IMG/VR virus record: IMGVR_UViG_3300025759_000392
Location: 1 to 32,383 of that record
Origin: a virus
DNA length: 32,383 nt
Reading direction: 5' to 3' (one strand)
Positions within the stretch are counted from its first letter, which is position 1, and each line of letters opens with the position of its first letter. The notes under the pieces were generated by a model, which worked only from the letters and a program-made list of their open reading frames with translations, ran no database searches and was not told the origin of the DNA. A program made the position numbers and the translations under genes. Positions 31,973 to 32,383 of this stretch are shown here, one piece after another.

Positions 31973-32167
31973 ATGTTCCAAACAAAGAAAATTAAGCTTA
32001 GGTCTGGGTTTGGGTCTTGGTCTAAGTCTAGGTCCGGGTCTTGGTCTAGGTCTAGGTCTGGGGCTTGGTCTAGGTCTGGGGCTGGGTATAGGTCTTGGTC
32101 TGAGTCTTGGTCTAAGTCTGGGAGTAGGTCGGAGTCTGGGTATAGGTCTGGGTCTAATACTGATTAA
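31973..32167 (+). CDS. Low-complexity Arg/Ser/Gly/Trp-repeat ORF over the hexamer array
   Basis: This frame encodes 64 residues: MFQTKKIKLRSG, then units of [R/G/W/K/E]-S such as SWSKSRSGSWSRSRSG, ending GSNTD. It is a basic low-complexity peptide. A TTG at 31964 could extend it by three codons. No good ribosome site precedes either start. The alternative frame one base on reads Gly-Leu repeats, in which most unit differences are synonymous, but it has no start codon. Which frame, if either, is translated is open. Confidence 0.3.
   Translation: MFQTKKIKLRSGFGSWSKSRSGSWSRSRSGAWSRSGAGYRSWSESWSKSGSRSESGYRSGSNTD
32001..32156 (+). repeat. Tandem array of 26 hexamers (GGTCT[A/G/T])
   Basis: Exactly 26 units of six bases fill 156 bases. 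The consensus is GGTCT with a variable sixth base. Sixth bases are only A, G or T, never C. Variants include AGTCTN (four units), GGGCTN (two) and GGTATA (two). The + strand is G/T-rich with C almost only at unit position 4. There are three GGGG/GGG-type clusters. It resembles no CRISPR (no spacers) and is not an IS. It lies between the last sizeable early gene and the terminal hairpins. Confidence 0.9.
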
Positions 32168-32187
32168 ACATTAGAGGAATTAGCATA

Positions 32188-32235
32188 ATGCTTGCACTTG
32201 AAGATTTAGCAATTTTAGATTACTACAAAGATTAA
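32188..32235 (+). CDS. 15-codon micro-ORF with strong ribosome site
   Basis: TTAGAGGAATTAGCATAATG gives a strong GAGGA site ten bases before ATG 32188. The frame reads MLALEDLAILDYYKD and stops at TAA 32233-32235. The ten-base start context TAGCATAATG also occurs at 31433-31442. At 15 residues it may be a regulatory or leader peptide, or chance. The acidic amphipathic sequence shows no motif. Confidence 0.3.
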   Translation: MLALEDLAILDYYKD

Positions 32236-32242
32236 ACTTGTC

Positions 32243-32263
32243 GGGCCTTAAATTTGTCGGCCC
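32243..32263 (+). repeat. Short GC-rich hairpin with direct repeat
   Basis: GGGCC (32243-32247) and GGCCC (32259-32263) can pair. They sit in two nearly identical copies of TTGTCGG[G/C]CC (32238-32247 and 32254-32263). This lies directly after the last ORF and upstream of two further hairpins. It may be part of a composite terminator or a processing site. Confidence 0.5.
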
Positions 32264-32275
32264 ATTACAATTCTT

Positions 32276-32305
32276 GAGGGGGTTTTTCTCCCTGTTTACC
32301 CCCTC
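32276..32305. repeat. 8-base perfect inverted repeat (hairpin)
   Basis: GAGGGGGT (32276-32283) pairs with ACCCCCTC (32298-32305) around a 14-base pyrimidine-rich loop with a T-run. No T-run follows the 3' arm, so on its own it is not a classical terminator. Its dense C tract contrasts with the AT-leaning genome. Confidence 0.65.
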
Positions 32306-32312
32306 TCCCTAG

Positions 32313-32357
32313 CCCGGTGGGTGCTGGCGGCTTCCCCGCCTCGCTCGCCGGGTTTTT
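32313..32357 (+). terminator. Rho-independent terminator of the early rightward block
   Basis: The outer stem CCCGG (32313-32317)/CCGGG (32348-32352) and inner stem GGCGG (32326-32330)/CCGCC (32336-32340) form a long GC-rich hairpin, followed by TTTTT (32353-32357). It is the best terminator of the rightward early transcript and the last feature before the window ends. Confidence 0.75.
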
Positions 32358-32383
32358 ATTTGTGCAGATAAAGAGTGAAAATA

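Noticed and set aside
32001-32156. Hexamer array as CRISPR or telomere-like element
   Set aside because: No spacers, units too short for CRISPR; a phage with no linear telomere signs. Telomere resemblance is only in G/T bias.
32300-32357. tRNA gene in the GC-rich 3' region
   Set aside because: The stems do not form a cloverleaf and there is no T-loop consensus; the T-run marks a terminator.

Overview
This window reads as part of the genome of a lytic-looking tailed phage of the short-tailed (podovirus) kind. It closely resembles the marine HMO-2011-type phages of alphaproteobacteria. The main grounds are: (1) a family A DNA polymerase with a DnaJ-like CxxCxGxG zinc-finger pair between the exonuclease and polymerase regions, which I recall as a hallmark of HMO-2011-type phages; (2) a T7-like replication set (primase, helicase, polymerase, endonuclease I) on the strand opposite the virion genes; (3) a GcrA-like regulator, a family typical of alphaproteobacteria and their phages; (4) a B12-dependent class II ribonucleotide reductase. 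No terminase, portal, capsid, RNA polymerase or integrase lies in this window. Phage type and host are inferences, not search results.

Layout. Positions 1-18525 (+ strand) are late genes. First come small virion proteins, an adaptor or tail-tube A-like protein with a carbohydrate-binding-like insert, a tail-tube B-like protein and two tail fibre proteins. Then come a 2OG-Fe(II) oxygenase, small membrane proteins including a holin candidate, and a run of five probable internal or ejection proteins ending in a 1386-residue giant. The block closes with a 57-residue membrane protein and an overlapping i-spanin/o-spanin pair. A rho-independent terminator (18557-18596) ends it.

Positions 18515-28335 (- strand) form one tightly overlapping operon of 13 genes, read right to left: primase, helicase, 3'-5' exonuclease, polymerase, a probable ssDNA-binding protein, a RecB/Cas4-like nuclease with four cysteines, an unknown, T7-type endonuclease I, an unknown, DUF3310, class II RNR, a PD-(D/E)XK protein and an unknown. 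T7 gp4 and gp5 functions are each split here into two overlapping genes.

Positions 28377-28448 hold a divergent pair of sigma70-type promoters with TTGACA boxes 14 bp apart. One drives the replication operon; the other drives the rightward early block (28473 to about 32235). That block has small genes: an SH3-barrel-like protein, a 30-residue zinc ribbon, a GcrA-like regulator, a PD-(D/E)XK nuclease, a DUF1289 protein, a GNAT-like protein and several conserved phage unknowns. It contains five short genes of under 60 codons that are easily missed (28805, 29792, 29956, 30644, 32188); a sixth (17626) lies in the late block. Near the right end is a striking array of exactly 26 hexamers (GGTCTN type, 32001-32156). 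It is followed by a 15-codon ORF, then three hairpins, the last with a T-run.

The most interesting items are the split DnaJ-finger polymerase, the 26-unit hexamer array with two competing reading frames (Gly-Leu and Arg/Ser), and the zinc-ribbon micro-gene that resembles the C-terminus of the adjacent GcrA-like regulator.
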